Made by a program: the position numbers and the translations under genes. The notes beneath the pieces were generated by a model. The model saw only the letters and a list, made by a program, of their open reading frames with translations, did no database searches and was not told the DNA's origin. From Knoellia remsis (GTDB lineage Bacteria; Actinomycetota; Actinomycetes; Actinomycetales; Dermatophilaceae), in the NCBI RefSeq assembly GCF_003002895.1, contig NZ_PVTI01000021.1:1-64000 (forward strand): a DNA stretch of 64,000 bases, read 5' to 3'. Positions 37,291 through 45,702 of this stretch are shown here, in pieces; positions within the stretch are counted from its first letter, which is position 1, and every line of letters starts with the position of its first letter.

Positions 37291-38004
37291 GTGACCCGAC
37301 CCGCTGACGTCCTCGCCGAGCTGCTGCGCACCGACGCCGCCGCCCCGCGCATCACGACCTACGACGACACCGACGCCCCGACGCGGGGCGAGCGCATCGA
37401 GCTCTCCGCCCGAGTCCTGTCGAACTGGGTGAGCAAGGCCGCCAACGCCCTCCAGGACGACTTCGACGCCGCACCCGGGTCGGTCGTCCGCCTCGACCTG
37501 CCGCCGCACTGGCGCACGGCCTACTGGGCGCTCGCGACCTGGTCGGTCGGTGCAACGGTCAGCCTCGACGTCGAGGGGCCGGCCGACGTCGTCGTGACGA
37601 CCGACCCCGGCACCGCGGGTGCCGCGGCCGCAGCCGGCGTGGGCTCGGTGCTCGTCACCCTCGCCGGCCTCGCGCGGTCCGCGACCGTCCCGGTTCCCAC
37701 GGGAGTCATGGACGAGGCCAGGGAACTCTCCACCCACGCAGACCAGTTCGCCGCCTGGGAGGACGCGAGCGACGACGACGTGGCGCTCGTCGCGGCAGGC
37801 GAGCGGACGGCATACGCGAAGGTCGTTGCCGCGCAGGGGAACCCGGGCGAGCGGCGCCACCTCACGACCCCGGACACCGCGGAGTTCCTCCGGACCGCGC
37901 TCGGCCTCTGGGCGGCCGGCGGCTCCGTCGTCCTCAGCCGCGGCGATGCACCCGCGGACGTGCTGGCCCACAGGTCCGAGGTCGAGGGCAGCACCGGGCC
38001 GTGA
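37291..38004 (+). CDS. TIGR03089 family protein (AMP-ligase N-terminal-like)
   Basis: 237 residues matching the actinobacterial TIGR03089 family, a short relative of the acyl-CoA/AMP-ligase N-terminal region: ITTYDDTDAPTRGERIELSA, LSNWVSKAANALQDDFD, LPPHWRTAYWALATWSVGA. It lacks the AMP-binding P-loop and C-terminal domains of true ligases, so activity is doubtful. In mycobacteria the family member lies near LCP and rhamnosyltransferase genes, so a link to wall polymer assembly is often assumed (context only). GTG 37291 follows a -10 box. Confidence 0.87.
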   Translation: MTRPADVLAELLRTDAAAPRITTYDDTDAPTRGERIELSARVLSNWVSKAANALQDDFDAAPGSVVRLDLPPHWRTAYWALATWSVGATVSLDVEGPADVVVTTDPGTAGAAAAAGVGSVLVTLAGLARSATVPVPTGVMDEARELSTHADQFAAWEDASDDDVALVAAGERTAYAKVVAAQGNPGERRHLTTPDTAEFLRTALGLWAAGGSVVLSRGDAPADVLAHRSEVEGSTGP

Positions 38005-38025
38005 CCGGCGCCGCCCCCGCCTCGG

Positions 38026-39885
38026 TCACATCTGCTTCTCGATGGCCTTCCAGGTCAGCGTCGCGACGACACCGGTCGAGGCGATCCTCGCCCGCGTCTG
38101 GGCGGCCTTGACCGCGGCCTCCGTCGCCGGGCCGAACGACCCGTCCGCGGTGATCCGCAGCGCCTTCTGGAGCGCGACGACGTTCGAGCCGCGGCTGCCG
38201 CGCTTGGCGACGGTGTTCCACCAGGGCAGGAGCGGGTGGACCTTGAGCTCGACCTTGTCCCACGTCGCCCGGTCGACGACGCCCGTGGCGGCGAGGCCGA
38301 CGGACTTCTGGAAGGAGATGACGCGCGACTGCGTCCCCGGACCGAAGGCGCCGTCGACCGCGACGCCGCCGAGCCCGGACTGGAGCACCTTGACCGCCGT
38401 GCCGGTCGAGCCGCGACGCAGGACTGTCGACTTGTAGGGCGTGAACTCGGTCGACGTCGAGGTCGTCGCCGGCGGGGTCGTCGTCGTGGGCGTGCCGGTC
38501 GAGGTCTGCCCCATGAGGGCGTTCCACGTGGACGTCGCGACGACGCCGGTGGGGCTGATGCCCTTCGACTTCTGGTAGGCGATCACCGCGGCCTCCGTCG
38601 CCGGGCCGAACGACCCGTCCGCGGTGATGCGCAGCGCCTTCTGCAGGGCGACGACGGCCGCGCCGGTCGACCCGCGCCGCAGCGTCGTCGTCGCGTAGGG
38701 CGCGAGCGGGTGCGCCGTGGGTGACGTCGCGGTCGCGGCGATGAGGGCGTTCCACGTGGCCGTGGCGACGACACCCGTGGCGCTGATGCCCTTCGACTTC
38801 TGGAAGGCGATGACCGCTGCCTGCGTCGCCGGGCCGAACGACCCGTCGGCGGTGATGCGCAGCGCCTTCTGCAGCGCGATGACGGCGGTGCCGCGCGAGC
38901 CGCGCTGGAGCACCGTGTTGACGTAGGCCGACAGCGGGCTCGTCGTCGTCGAGCTGCCGCCGTTGCGGGCCGGCACGAGGCCGAGCTGGATCATCTTGGT
39001 CCACGTCGCGTTGTCGAGCTGCTTGGTCACCGGCACGCCCCGGCGGGACTGCCACGAGGCCAGCGTCGACTCGGTCATCGGCCCGAACGAGCCGTCCTTG
39101 GTGATGCCGAGGACGCCCTGGGCGAGCATGACGTCCTTGCCCGTGTCACCGCGCTTGAGCAGCGGATAGCCCGTCGCCGTGAGCGGCGGCGCGACAGGGA
39201 CCGGCGAGGTGGCGCCACTCGTCGGGCCGGTGTAGCGCACCGAGGTGAGGGCCTTGCCGGTCCACCACGACGTCTGCTTGTAGGCGCCGTCCCACGTGAA
39301 CGAGATGTGGATGTGGTCGGTGTGCGGCGAGGAGCCGGTGTAGGCCGCCCAGCCGCGTGCCGGGTCGTAGGAGCGCCACTGCTGGCGGTTCCAGATGATG
39401 TAGTTGATGCCGAGGCGCCGGGCCATCGCGCCCGGGCGGCCCTGGCTGTCGGGGGCCGAGAGCCAGCGCGTGATGGCGTTGCCGACCGCGAGGCCGTTCG
39501 GGTCGTTGGCGTTGACCATCCAGTCGAGGGCGCGGCCCTCACCGTGCTCGGCCGCACAGGTCCGGTTGATCCCGTAGACGTGGCGGCCGTAGGTCGCGTT
39601 GAGCAGCTGTGCGAAGGCCGTCGGACCGGGCAGGTCACCGCTGAGGCAGCGCCAGCCCTCCTGGTACTTCGGGGCGAAGTCGAGCTCGGCCGGCAGCGAC
39701 ACCGACGGCTTGGGTGGCGACGGCACGGCGGTCGGCACCGCGGCGGCGGCCGACCCACCCGTCAGGGTGATGCCGATGGGGATCGTCACCAGGGAGGCCG
39801 TGACGGCGCCGAGCGCACGGACGGGCCGAGTGGTCGGGCTCGAAGGCTGCGGCTGGGACTCGGTGGGCAGGGGCGTGCGCGTCAA
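38026..39885 (-). CDS. Secreted protein with ARB-07466-like domain and five peptidoglycan-binding repeats
   Basis: 619 residues. A signal peptide (about 22-48; VTASLVTIPIGITLTGGSAAAA) leads to a catalytic-looking domain (65-210) with CLSGDLPGPTAFAQLLNATYG, GEGRALDWMV and the metal-ligand-like SPHTDHIHISF. Five PG_binding_1 repeats follow, each around RGSxGxxVxALQKALRITADGSFGP, separated by Ser/Thr/Pro linkers. The repeats are very similar at DNA level, so recombination between them is likely. The start is TTG at 39885 with GAGGAG eight nt upstream. Upstream DNA carries several GTCACA boxes. Probably a cell-wall hydrolase or wall-associated peptidase. Confidence 0.87.
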   Translation of the reverse strand: MTRTPLPTESQPQPSSPTTRPVRALGAVTASLVTIPIGITLTGGSAAAAVPTAVPSPPKPSVSLPAELDFAPKYQEGWRCLSGDLPGPTAFAQLLNATYGRHVYGINRTCAAEHGEGRALDWMVNANDPNGLAVGNAITRWLSAPDSQGRPGAMARRLGINYIIWNRQQWRSYDPARGWAAYTGSSPHTDHIHISFTWDGAYKQTSWWTGKALTSVRYTGPTSGATSPVPVAPPLTATGYPLLKRGDTGKDVMLAQGVLGITKDGSFGPMTESTLASWQSRRGVPVTKQLDNATWTKMIQLGLVPARNGGSSTTTSPLSAYVNTVLQRGSRGTAVIALQKALRITADGSFGPATQAAVIAFQKSKGISATGVVATATWNALIAATATSPTAHPLAPYATTTLRRGSTGAAVVALQKALRITADGSFGPATEAAVIAYQKSKGISPTGVVATSTWNALMGQTSTGTPTTTTPPATTSTSTEFTPYKSTVLRRGSTGTAVKVLQSGLGGVAVDGAFGPGTQSRVISFQKSVGLAATGVVDRATWDKVELKVHPLLPWWNTVAKRGSRGSNVVALQKALRITADGSFGPATEAAVKAAQTRARIASTGVVATLTWKAIEKQM

Positions 39886-39941
39886 CGTCGGGCTCCTCGG
39901 GCGAGGCGGTTCAGGGGTGCGGGTCGGGTTGGCCCCCAGCC

Positions 39942-40007
39942 GTCACGATTTCCCGTCACAGAGGTCACACCAGACTCATTTGCGTGACAGTTGTCCCACT
40001 GGTCACA
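39942..40007. promoter_or_regulatory. GTCACA repeat array, candidate MtrA-binding region
   Basis: GTCAC-type pentamers occur at 39942, 39955, 39964 and 40002 and in inverted form (GTGACA) at 39984. Those at 39955 and 39964 form a direct repeat with exact 9-nt period (GTCACAGAG GTCACA). Mycobacterial MtrA is reported to recognise 9-mer direct repeats of GTCACAgcg type. The array lies 57-122 nt upstream of the secreted wall protein start. Confidence 0.5.
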
Positions 40008-40164
40008 CCCGTTCCGCAAGTGATGGGCCGCAAATTACACGGATGTACTTCGCCTGACCCCGCCTGACTGTGAAGATTTTCCGGTGCTCGCCTGAAAATT
40101 CAGGACGATCTCCACACGGCGCGCGGACGGCATACCGGCTCGGCAGGCACCTCGACGAGGTGGC

Positions 40165-40170
40165 TAGAGT
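40165..40170 (+). promoter_or_regulatory. -10 box (TAGAGT), leaderless scoA promoter
   Basis: TAGAGT ends seven nt before the scoA ATG at 40178. Confidence 0.6.
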
Positions 40171-40177
40171 CACCGCC

Positions 40178-40990
40178 ATGGACAAGGTCGTCTCCTCCGC
40201 CGCGCAGGCTCTCGAGGACGTGACCGACGGCGCCAGCCTGGCCGTCGGCGGGTTCGGACTCTGCGGCATCCCCAGCGTTCTCATCGCCGAGCTGCACGCC
40301 AAGGGGGTGCGTGACCTCGAGGTCTTCTCCAACAACTGCGGCGTGGACGACTGGGGCCTGGGCATCCTCCTCGGCTCGAAGCAGATCCGGCGCATGGTCT
40401 CCTCCTACGTCGGCGAGAACAAGGAGTTCGCGCGCCAGTACCTCGAGGGCGAGCTCGAGGTCGAGCTCACGCCGCAGGGCACCCTCGCCGAGCGCCTGCG
40501 CGCCGGGGGTGCCGGCATCGCCGCGTTCTTCACTCCCACGGGGGTCGGCAGCCAGGTCGCCGACGGTGGCCTGCCGTGGCGGTATGCCGCGGACGGCTCG
40601 GTCGCGCTCGCCTCGCCCCCGAAGGAGACGCGCACCTTCGCCCTCGGCGGCGAGGAGCGCACCTACGTCCTCGAGGAGGGCATCGTCGCGGACTTCGGTC
40701 TCGTGCGGGCCGCGAAGGGCGACCGCCACGGCAACCTCGTCTTCCACGAGTCGGCCCGCAACTTCAACCCGCTCTGTGCCATGTCGGGGCGCGTGACGAT
40801 CGCCGAGGTCGAGGAGCTCGTCGAGCCCGGTGAGATCGACGCCGACGCGGTCCACCTGCCCGGCATCTACGTCCAGCGCGTCGTTCCCTTGACCGCCGCA
40901 CAGGCCAAGGAGAAGCGGATCGAGAAGCGCACTGTGCGTCCCGCCGGCACCGACCCCGAGGCCGACCCGGCCGCCAAGAAGGAGCTCTGA
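40178..40990 (+). CDS. scoA: Succinyl-CoA:3-ketoacid CoA-transferase subunit A
   Basis: 270 residues, the alpha subunit of SCOT. The enzyme moves CoA from succinyl-CoA to acetoacetate for ketone-body/PHB use in central metabolism. Seen: [72 protein letters not shown] and [27 protein letters not shown]. The ATG at 40178 follows a TAGAGT -10 box by seven nt. scoB begins one nt after its stop. Confidence 0.95.
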   Translation: MDKVVSSAAQALEDVTDGASLAVGGFGLCGIPSVLIAELHAKGVRDLEVFSNNCGVDDWGLGILLGSKQIRRMVSSYVGENKEFARQYLEGELEVELTPQGTLAERLRAGGAGIAAFFTPTGVGSQVADGGLPWRYAADGSVALASPPKETRTFALGGEERTYVLEEGIVADFGLVRAAKGDRHGNLVFHESARNFNPLCAMSGRVTIAEVEELVEPGEIDADAVHLPGIYVQRVVPLTAAQAKEKRIEKRTVRPAGTDPEADPAAKKEL

Positions 40991-40991
40991 C

Positions 40992-41630
40992 ATGGCCCTG
41001 ACCCGTGACGAGATGGCCGCGCGCGCGGCCCGCGAGCTCGAGGACGGCGCCTACGTCAACCTCGGCATCGGCCTGCCGACGCTCGTGCCGAACCACGTCC
41101 CCGACGACGTCGAGATCGTCCTGCAGTCCGAGAACGGCATCCTCGGCGTCGGCGCCTACCCGACCGAGGACGCCGTCGACCCCGACCTCATCAACGCCGG
41201 CAAGGAGACGGTGACGATCCGTCGCGGTGCGAGCTACTTCGACAGCGCGACGAGCTTCGGCATGATCCGCGGCGGCAAGGTCGACGCGGCCATCCTCGGT
41301 GCGATGCAGGTGTCGCGCGCCGGGGACATCGCCAACTGGATGATCCCCGGCAAGATGGTCAAGGGCATGGGTGGGGCCATGGACCTCGTCCACGGCGCGA
41401 AGCAGGTCATCGTGCTCATGGAGCACGTCGCCAAGGACGGCTCGCACAAGATCGTCGAGGAGTGCGACCTGCCCATCACCGGACTCGGCGTCGTGCAGCG
41501 GATCATCACCGACCTCGCCGTCATCGACGTCACGCAGGACGGCCTCGTGGTGCGCGAGCTCGCGCCGGGCGTGACCGAGGACGAGCTGCGCGAGAAGACC
41601 GGCCCTGAGCTGACCTTCGCCACGGCCTGA
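40992..41630 (+). CDS. scoB: Succinyl-CoA:3-ketoacid CoA-transferase subunit B
   Basis: 212 residues, the beta subunit. The catalytic glutamate is Glu47 in [15 protein letters not shown], which forms the glutamyl-CoA thioester. Also seen are [34 protein letters not shown] and [16 protein letters not shown]. It is directly coupled to scoA (one-nt gap) and ends 60 nt before a convergent amidase gene. Confidence 0.96.
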   Translation: MALTRDEMAARAARELEDGAYVNLGIGLPTLVPNHVPDDVEIVLQSENGILGVGAYPTEDAVDPDLINAGKETVTIRRGASYFDSATSFGMIRGGKVDAAILGAMQVSRAGDIANWMIPGKMVKGMGGAMDLVHGAKQVIVLMEHVAKDGSHKIVEECDLPITGLGVVQRIITDLAVIDVTQDGLVVRELAPGVTEDELREKTGPELTFATA

Positions 41631-41652
41631 CGCCGTCGGTCGCCAGCGTGCG

Positions 41653-41669
41653 GGTGGTCTCGGACCACC
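41653..41669. terminator. Bidirectional terminator hairpin between scoB and the amidase gene
   Basis: GGTGGTC and GACCACC pair perfectly across a 3-nt loop in the 60-nt convergent gap. No T-tract follows on either strand. Confidence 0.5.
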
Positions 41670-41690
41670 GCGCGCTCGCGCGTCACGGGG

Positions 41691-44087
41691 TCACTCGAGC
41701 ACCGACTGCTGCAGCCGTCCCGCGACGAGGAGCGGCACGCTGGCCTCGCCACCCATGACGGTCACCCGGGAGAGGTTGGCGCGCCCGTCGAGCTCGGTGG
41801 CGACCTCGGCCGGGACACCCGCGCTCCGGACGTAGAACAGCTGTCGGCCGAGCTGACCGCCCGACAGGGCGTCCGCGAGCGCCGTCTGCGAGCCCGAGGA
41901 CGCGAGGACGTCGCTGCCCTGGACCCCGGAGCGGGTGGCCCACTGCGCGACGGCCACGGACACGGCATACCGCGACGCACCCCCGAGCCGGGTCGGTGAG
42001 GGCAGCTGCGCGAGGACCTCGTCCGAGACCGACCCCGGGCCGCCGGGCACGACGGTGCGACGGACGCCGAGCTCGGTGAGGGCGGCACTCGTCGCGGCCG
42101 CCATCGTCGTCGGCGGGGTCAGCAGGATCGGCCGGCGCAGCGCGGTCGCCGGGCCGGACGTGACGAGCCCGTCGGCCATCGCGTCCTGCTTGCCACTGGC
42201 GACGAAGACGTCGGGAGCACCCAGTGGCGCGACCGCGCGGGCGACCTCGGCCGCGACGCCGTAGCGGTCGCGTCCGCCGAAGCGCTGGACCGTGACGACC
42301 CCGAGCGACCTGAGCTGGTCGACGACCGTCTGCGAGACCGACCCCTCGCCGCCGACGACGTATGCCGTCCGCGCACCTCGCCGGGTGATCTCCGCGCGCG
42401 TCGCCGTCGGGAGACCGGCCGCGTTCGTGAGCAGGAGGACCGCGTCCTTGGTCCGCGCCAGGGGGGCGGAGACGAGGGCGTCGCCCATCGCCGCGTCCTG
42501 ACCGTTGGCGATGACGACGTTGGTCGTCGAGGCGTTCGCCTCGCGGCTCGCGGCGGCCGCGACGGCGAAGCGGTCCGCACCGCCGACGCGCGGCGGGCAG
42601 TACCCCGGCGGTGCGCCCACGGCGTCGCCGACGGTGACGGTCGTCCGCCACGGCGTCGCCGTCCCGGTGGCGGTCGTGCCGGAGGTCGCGGTGAGGGTCA
42701 GGGTGTAGCGGCCCGGGGGTGCCGGCGCCGAGCCGATCCGGCCGTCCCAGGTGGCGCTGAGGGCGGTCGATGTCGAGGTGCCGGTGCGGGTCGTCACGGG
42801 GGTGTCGCGACACACCGACCTCACCTCGAGGCGCCAGGTGAGGGCCTTGGACACCGCCGCCGAGATCGTCGCCCCACCGGTCGCGCCGTAGTCCCACGCG
42901 GTCCGGTTCAGCGAGGGGCGGTAGAACATGGCCCCCTGGGCCGCCCGCATCCTCGGGCGCAGCGTGTCGATCCGGTTGTAGAGCGAGTCACCCGGGCACT
43001 CGGTGCTCTTGTCCGCGTCGGCGAAGTCCCGGTGGCCCGAGACGTTGCGGAACACCTTGGTCGGGTAGCCGTCGGAGTCGGTGAGCGTCGTCGTGCCCAT
43101 CGGGTCGACGAGGCTCAGCGAGAGCTTCCACGCGAAGAGCGAGGTGTACGCGTCCTCGACGGCGGTGGGCACCGTCGTCGTGTTGTAGCTCCCGAGGACG
43201 GACATGGCGAAGGAGCGTGCGTTGTAGCCGCGGGTGTGCGCCCCCACGACCGGCTTGTCCATGCCACCCGCACGCCCCTCCCACATGCGTCCCCACTTGT
43301 CGACGAGGAAGTTGTAGCCGATGTCCTTCCAGCCCAGCGTCTTCACGTGGTACGCGTAGATGCCGCGGATGATCCCGGGAACGTCGCCGCTGGAGTAGGA
43401 GTTCGAGCCCGCGGTGTGGTGGACGAAGCCGATGTCGACCCGACCGTACTCGGGCGTCCCGGCGATCGACTCGTCGGCGCCCCAGTCAGCACGCGTGCGG
43501 ATCGCCGGCCGCACGCCGGCACCGGTCGCGCGGGGCAGGATCGACTCGCGGTCTGCCGCCGACGCGCCAGGGTCGATGAGGTCGAGCTCGAGCTTCGGGG
43601 GCACGCGGCCGCTGCTCGTCGCCACCTGGACCTGGACGTCGTCCGCACCGCTCACGATGAGCGGGTCACTCCCCGCACGGGCCGAGCCGGCCTCGGCCGT
43701 GCCGTCGTCGGGGCCGTGGCCCTCGTTGACGCCGAGCTCCTCCCATGCGCTCCAGCGGCCGCTGTCGCGCGTCCGCACCCGCACGTCCGTCACATCGCTG
43801 TGGGTGGGCCCGGCGGGGTCGTCCCAGCTCACGCCGACGACGGAGCTGCGGCCCACGGGAACGGCGGTGGAGACCGCGGCGACCGTGACGTCCGGGCCGG
43901 CCGCCCGGACCGCGGCGGCGTCGGCGCGGGCGTCGATACCGGTCAGCGGGACGGTGCGCGTCGCGCTCGCGACGGGCGAGGGGGCCGCGTCACTGGGGAC
44001 GATGGGTGCCACGAGGGCGGTCGCGGCGAGGGTCGCGACCGCGACGGCGGAACGCAGGAACGACGAAGAGGAGCGACGGTGTCGCAT
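41691..44087 (-). CDS. Secreted N-acetylmuramoyl-L-alanine amidase with three cell-wall-binding (CWB2) repeats
   Basis: 798 residues. A signal peptide (about 10-35; AVAVATLAATALVAPIVPSDA) and a beta-rich region precede the PGRP/amidase-2 domain: IRTRADWGADESI, IGFVHHTAGSNSYSS with zinc His, YNFLVDKWGRMWEGRAGG and NVSGHRDFADADKSTECPGD with the second zinc His and Cys. The C-terminal 270 residues contain three PF04122-type wall-binding repeats, starting RVGGADRFAVAAAASREA, RFGGRDRYGVAAEVARAV and RLGGASRYAVSVAVAQWA. It is expected to cleave the stem peptide from muramic acid. The ATG at 44087 has an AGGCAGG-like site, and GTCACA boxes lie upstream of the promoter. Confidence 0.93.
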   Translation of the reverse strand: MRHRRSSSSFLRSAVAVATLAATALVAPIVPSDAAPSPVASATRTVPLTGIDARADAAAVRAAGPDVTVAAVSTAVPVGRSSVVGVSWDDPAGPTHSDVTDVRVRTRDSGRWSAWEELGVNEGHGPDDGTAEAGSARAGSDPLIVSGADDVQVQVATSSGRVPPKLELDLIDPGASAADRESILPRATGAGVRPAIRTRADWGADESIAGTPEYGRVDIGFVHHTAGSNSYSSGDVPGIIRGIYAYHVKTLGWKDIGYNFLVDKWGRMWEGRAGGMDKPVVGAHTRGYNARSFAMSVLGSYNTTTVPTAVEDAYTSLFAWKLSLSLVDPMGTTTLTDSDGYPTKVFRNVSGHRDFADADKSTECPGDSLYNRIDTLRPRMRAAQGAMFYRPSLNRTAWDYGATGGATISAAVSKALTWRLEVRSVCRDTPVTTRTGTSTSTALSATWDGRIGSAPAPPGRYTLTLTATSGTTATGTATPWRTTVTVGDAVGAPPGYCPPRVGGADRFAVAAAASREANASTTNVVIANGQDAAMGDALVSAPLARTKDAVLLLTNAAGLPTATRAEITRRGARTAYVVGGEGSVSQTVVDQLRSLGVVTVQRFGGRDRYGVAAEVARAVAPLGAPDVFVASGKQDAMADGLVTSGPATALRRPILLTPPTTMAAATSAALTELGVRRTVVPGGPGSVSDEVLAQLPSPTRLGGASRYAVSVAVAQWATRSGVQGSDVLASSGSQTALADALSGGQLGRQLFYVRSAGVPAEVATELDGRANLSRVTVMGGEASVPLLVAGRLQQSVLE

Positions 44088-44121
44088 GGGCCTGCCTTGC
44101 CTTGGGGGTAATGGCCCGAAC

Positions 44122-44127
44122 AGGCTA
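44122..44127 (-). promoter_or_regulatory. Candidate -10 (TAGCCT) of the amidase gene
   Basis: TAGCCT on the minus strand, about 35 nt upstream of the amidase ATG, giving a short leader with a ribosome site. Confidence 0.4.
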
Positions 44128-44155
44128 CTCGCTTTCTAGCCCGTTTGCCCCATGA

Positions 44156-44179
44156 GTCACAGGTTGCGCATGGGTCACA
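44156..44179. promoter_or_regulatory. Paired GTCACA boxes upstream of the amidase, candidate MtrA site
   Basis: GTCACA at 44156-44161 and again at 44174-44179, an 18-nt period (twice 9). They lie about 30-50 nt upstream of the amidase -10 box, a usual activator position. Confidence 0.45.
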
Positions 44180-44210
44180 TCATCGTGAACTCGGCCAAAC
44201 ACAGGAGACG

Positions 44211-44248
44211 ACGACGGCGCCGCCTCCGGGCGGAGGCGGCGCCGTCGT
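44211..44248 (-). terminator. Strong intrinsic-type terminator after the nucleotide-sugar dehydrogenase
   Basis: A perfect 18-bp inverted repeat (arms 44211-44228 and 44231-44248) with a minimal loop begins 18 nt after the stop codon on the minus strand. The stem is extremely GC-rich; a U-tract is absent, as is common in actinobacteria. Confidence 0.8.
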
Positions 44249-44265
44249 GCAGCGTGGGGGGGTTG

Positions 44266-45567
44266 TCACCCGGCGGTGGCCAGCCCGATCACGCGGTGCG
44301 GGACACCCTCGAACCGGGCCGGGTCGGTGACCTTGCGGCCGTCGACGATGGCCTTGACCCCCGGCAGGTCCGCCGCGGAGAGGTCCTTGTACTCGGCGTG
44401 GTCGGCCTGAACGACGACCGCGTCGGTCTCGTCACCGACGTGGTACGGCGTCCAGCCGAAGCCCTGGATCTCCTCGTCGGAGTACATCGGGTCGTGCACC
44501 GACACCTCGGCGCCCTTCGCGCGAAGCGCCTCGACGAGCGGGAAGACGCCGGAGAACGCCGTCTCCTTGACGCCACCGCGGTAGGAGGCGCCGAGGACGG
44601 CCACCCGGGCACCGGCGAGGTCGCCGTACGCGCCCTCGAGGAGCAGGGTGGCGTGGTCGGGCATGCCCATGTTCGCCTCGCGCGCGGCACGCACGACCGT
44701 GGCATCGGGGTCGTTGAAGAGGTAGAGGCGCGGGTAGACGGGGATGCAGTGCCCGCCGACGGCGATGCCGGGCCGGTGGATGTGGCTGTAGGGCTGGCTG
44801 TTGCTCGCGTCGATGACCTGGTGGATGTCGATGCCGTTGCCCTCCGCGAACTTCGCGAACTGGTTCGCGAGGCCGATGTTGACGTCCCGGTAGGTCGTCT
44901 CGGCGAGCTTCGCCAGCTCGGAGGCCTCGGCCGAGCCGAGGTCCCACACCCCGTTGGCGCGCTCGAGGTTGGGACGGTCGTCGAAGTCGAGGACGGCCTC
45001 GTAGAACTCGGTCGCGCGAGCGGCGCCCTCGGGGCTGAGGCCACCGACGAGCTTGGGGTACTTGCGCAGGTCGGCGAAGACGCGACCGGTGAGCACGCGC
45101 TCGGGCGAGAAGACGAGGTGGAAGTCCGTGCCCTCGGTGAGGCCCGAACCCTCCTCGAGCATCGGCTTCCAGCGGTTGCGGGTCGTCCCGACGGGGAGGG
45201 TGGTCTCGTAGGACACGAGGGTGCCCGGCGTGAGGTGCTCGGCGATCGACCGGGTGGCGGAGTCCATCCAGCCGAAGTCCGGCTGCCAGGTCTCGTCGTT
45301 GACGAAGAGGGGCACGACGACGACGACGGCGTCGGCGCCCGGAATGGCCTGCGAGTAGTCGGTCGTCGCGGTCAGCCTGCCCTCCGGGACGAGGGTGGAG
45401 AGGCGCGCGTCGAGCTCGGCCTCACCCGGGAAGGGCTCGCGCCCCTCGTTGACGACCGCGACGAGGTCCTCGTTGACGTCGACGCCGACGACGTCGTGTC
45501 CCTTGCTGGCGAACTGGACGGCGAGCGGCAGGCCGATCTTGCCGAGGGCAACGACGGCGATCTTCAC
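44266..45567 (-). CDS. Nucleotide-sugar 6-dehydrogenase (UDP-GlcNAc/ManNAc type, WbpA/WecC-like)
   Basis: 433 residues, NAD-dependent two-step oxidation of UDP-HexNAc to UDP-HexNAcA. The N-terminal Rossmann motif is VALGKIGLPLAVQFASKGH, followed by FSPERVLTGRV, LAETTYRDVNIGLANQFA, and the catalytic Cys274 in GIAVGGHCIPVYP. A C-terminal nucleotide-binding domain (VLGASYRGGVKETAFSG) completes the fold. Sequence style fits the WecC/WbpA branch better than UDP-glucose dehydrogenase. The GTG at 45567 has AGGAG upstream. With the epimerase and the wbpB/E/D-like operon it completes a diacetamido-uronate pathway (inference). Divergent from wecB. Confidence 0.88.
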   Translation of the reverse strand: MKIAVVALGKIGLPLAVQFASKGHDVVGVDVNEDLVAVVNEGREPFPGEAELDARLSTLVPEGRLTATTDYSQAIPGADAVVVVVPLFVNDETWQPDFGWMDSATRSIAEHLTPGTLVSYETTLPVGTTRNRWKPMLEEGSGLTEGTDFHLVFSPERVLTGRVFADLRKYPKLVGGLSPEGAARATEFYEAVLDFDDRPNLERANGVWDLGSAEASELAKLAETTYRDVNIGLANQFAKFAEGNGIDIHQVIDASNSQPYSHIHRPGIAVGGHCIPVYPRLYLFNDPDATVVRAAREANMGMPDHATLLLEGAYGDLAGARVAVLGASYRGGVKETAFSGVFPLVEALRAKGAEVSVHDPMYSDEEIQGFGWTPYHVGDETDAVVVQADHAEYKDLSAADLPGVKAIVDGRKVTDPARFEGVPHRVIGLATAG

Positions 45568-45621
45568 GAAGACTCCTAGCTGTGGCGTGCGGGCGGTGCC
45601 CGTGCGACCACAGGCCGGGCC

Positions 45622-45627
45622 ATCCTA
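45622..45627 (-). promoter_or_regulatory. Candidate -10 (TAGGAT) of the nucleotide-sugar dehydrogenase gene
   Basis: TAGGAT on the minus strand, about 55 nt upstream of the GTG start; the gene also has a Shine-Dalgarno, so this transcript would be leadered. Confidence 0.4.
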
Positions 45628-45689
45628 CCGAGCCCGCCGGGCCGCAGGACTCGCGCACGGGCCACGCGTGCCGCCGCGGGCTGACGCCC

Positions 45690-45695
45690 TACATT
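45690..45695 (+). promoter_or_regulatory. -10 box (TACATT), leaderless wecB promoter
   Basis: TACATT ends seven nt before the GTG at 45703. Confidence 0.6.
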
Positions 45696-45702
45696 GGTCG
45701 CC

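Larger units (their letters stand above)
39886..40177. other. Divergent regulatory region with lowered GC
   Basis: 292 nt between the divergent secreted-protein and scoA genes, markedly lower in GC than its surroundings. It holds the GTCACA array (39942-40007), a TAATTT hexamer on the minus strand (40032-40037) that could be a distal promoter of the secreted-protein gene, a GTATGCCG-motif copy (40128) and the scoA promoter. I see no coding signal or recognisable riboswitch. Confidence 0.6.

Noticed and set aside
39886-40060. c-di-AMP (ydaO-type) riboswitch before the secreted wall protein
   Set aside because: Such elements often precede actinobacterial wall hydrolases, but the conserved core is not recognisable here.
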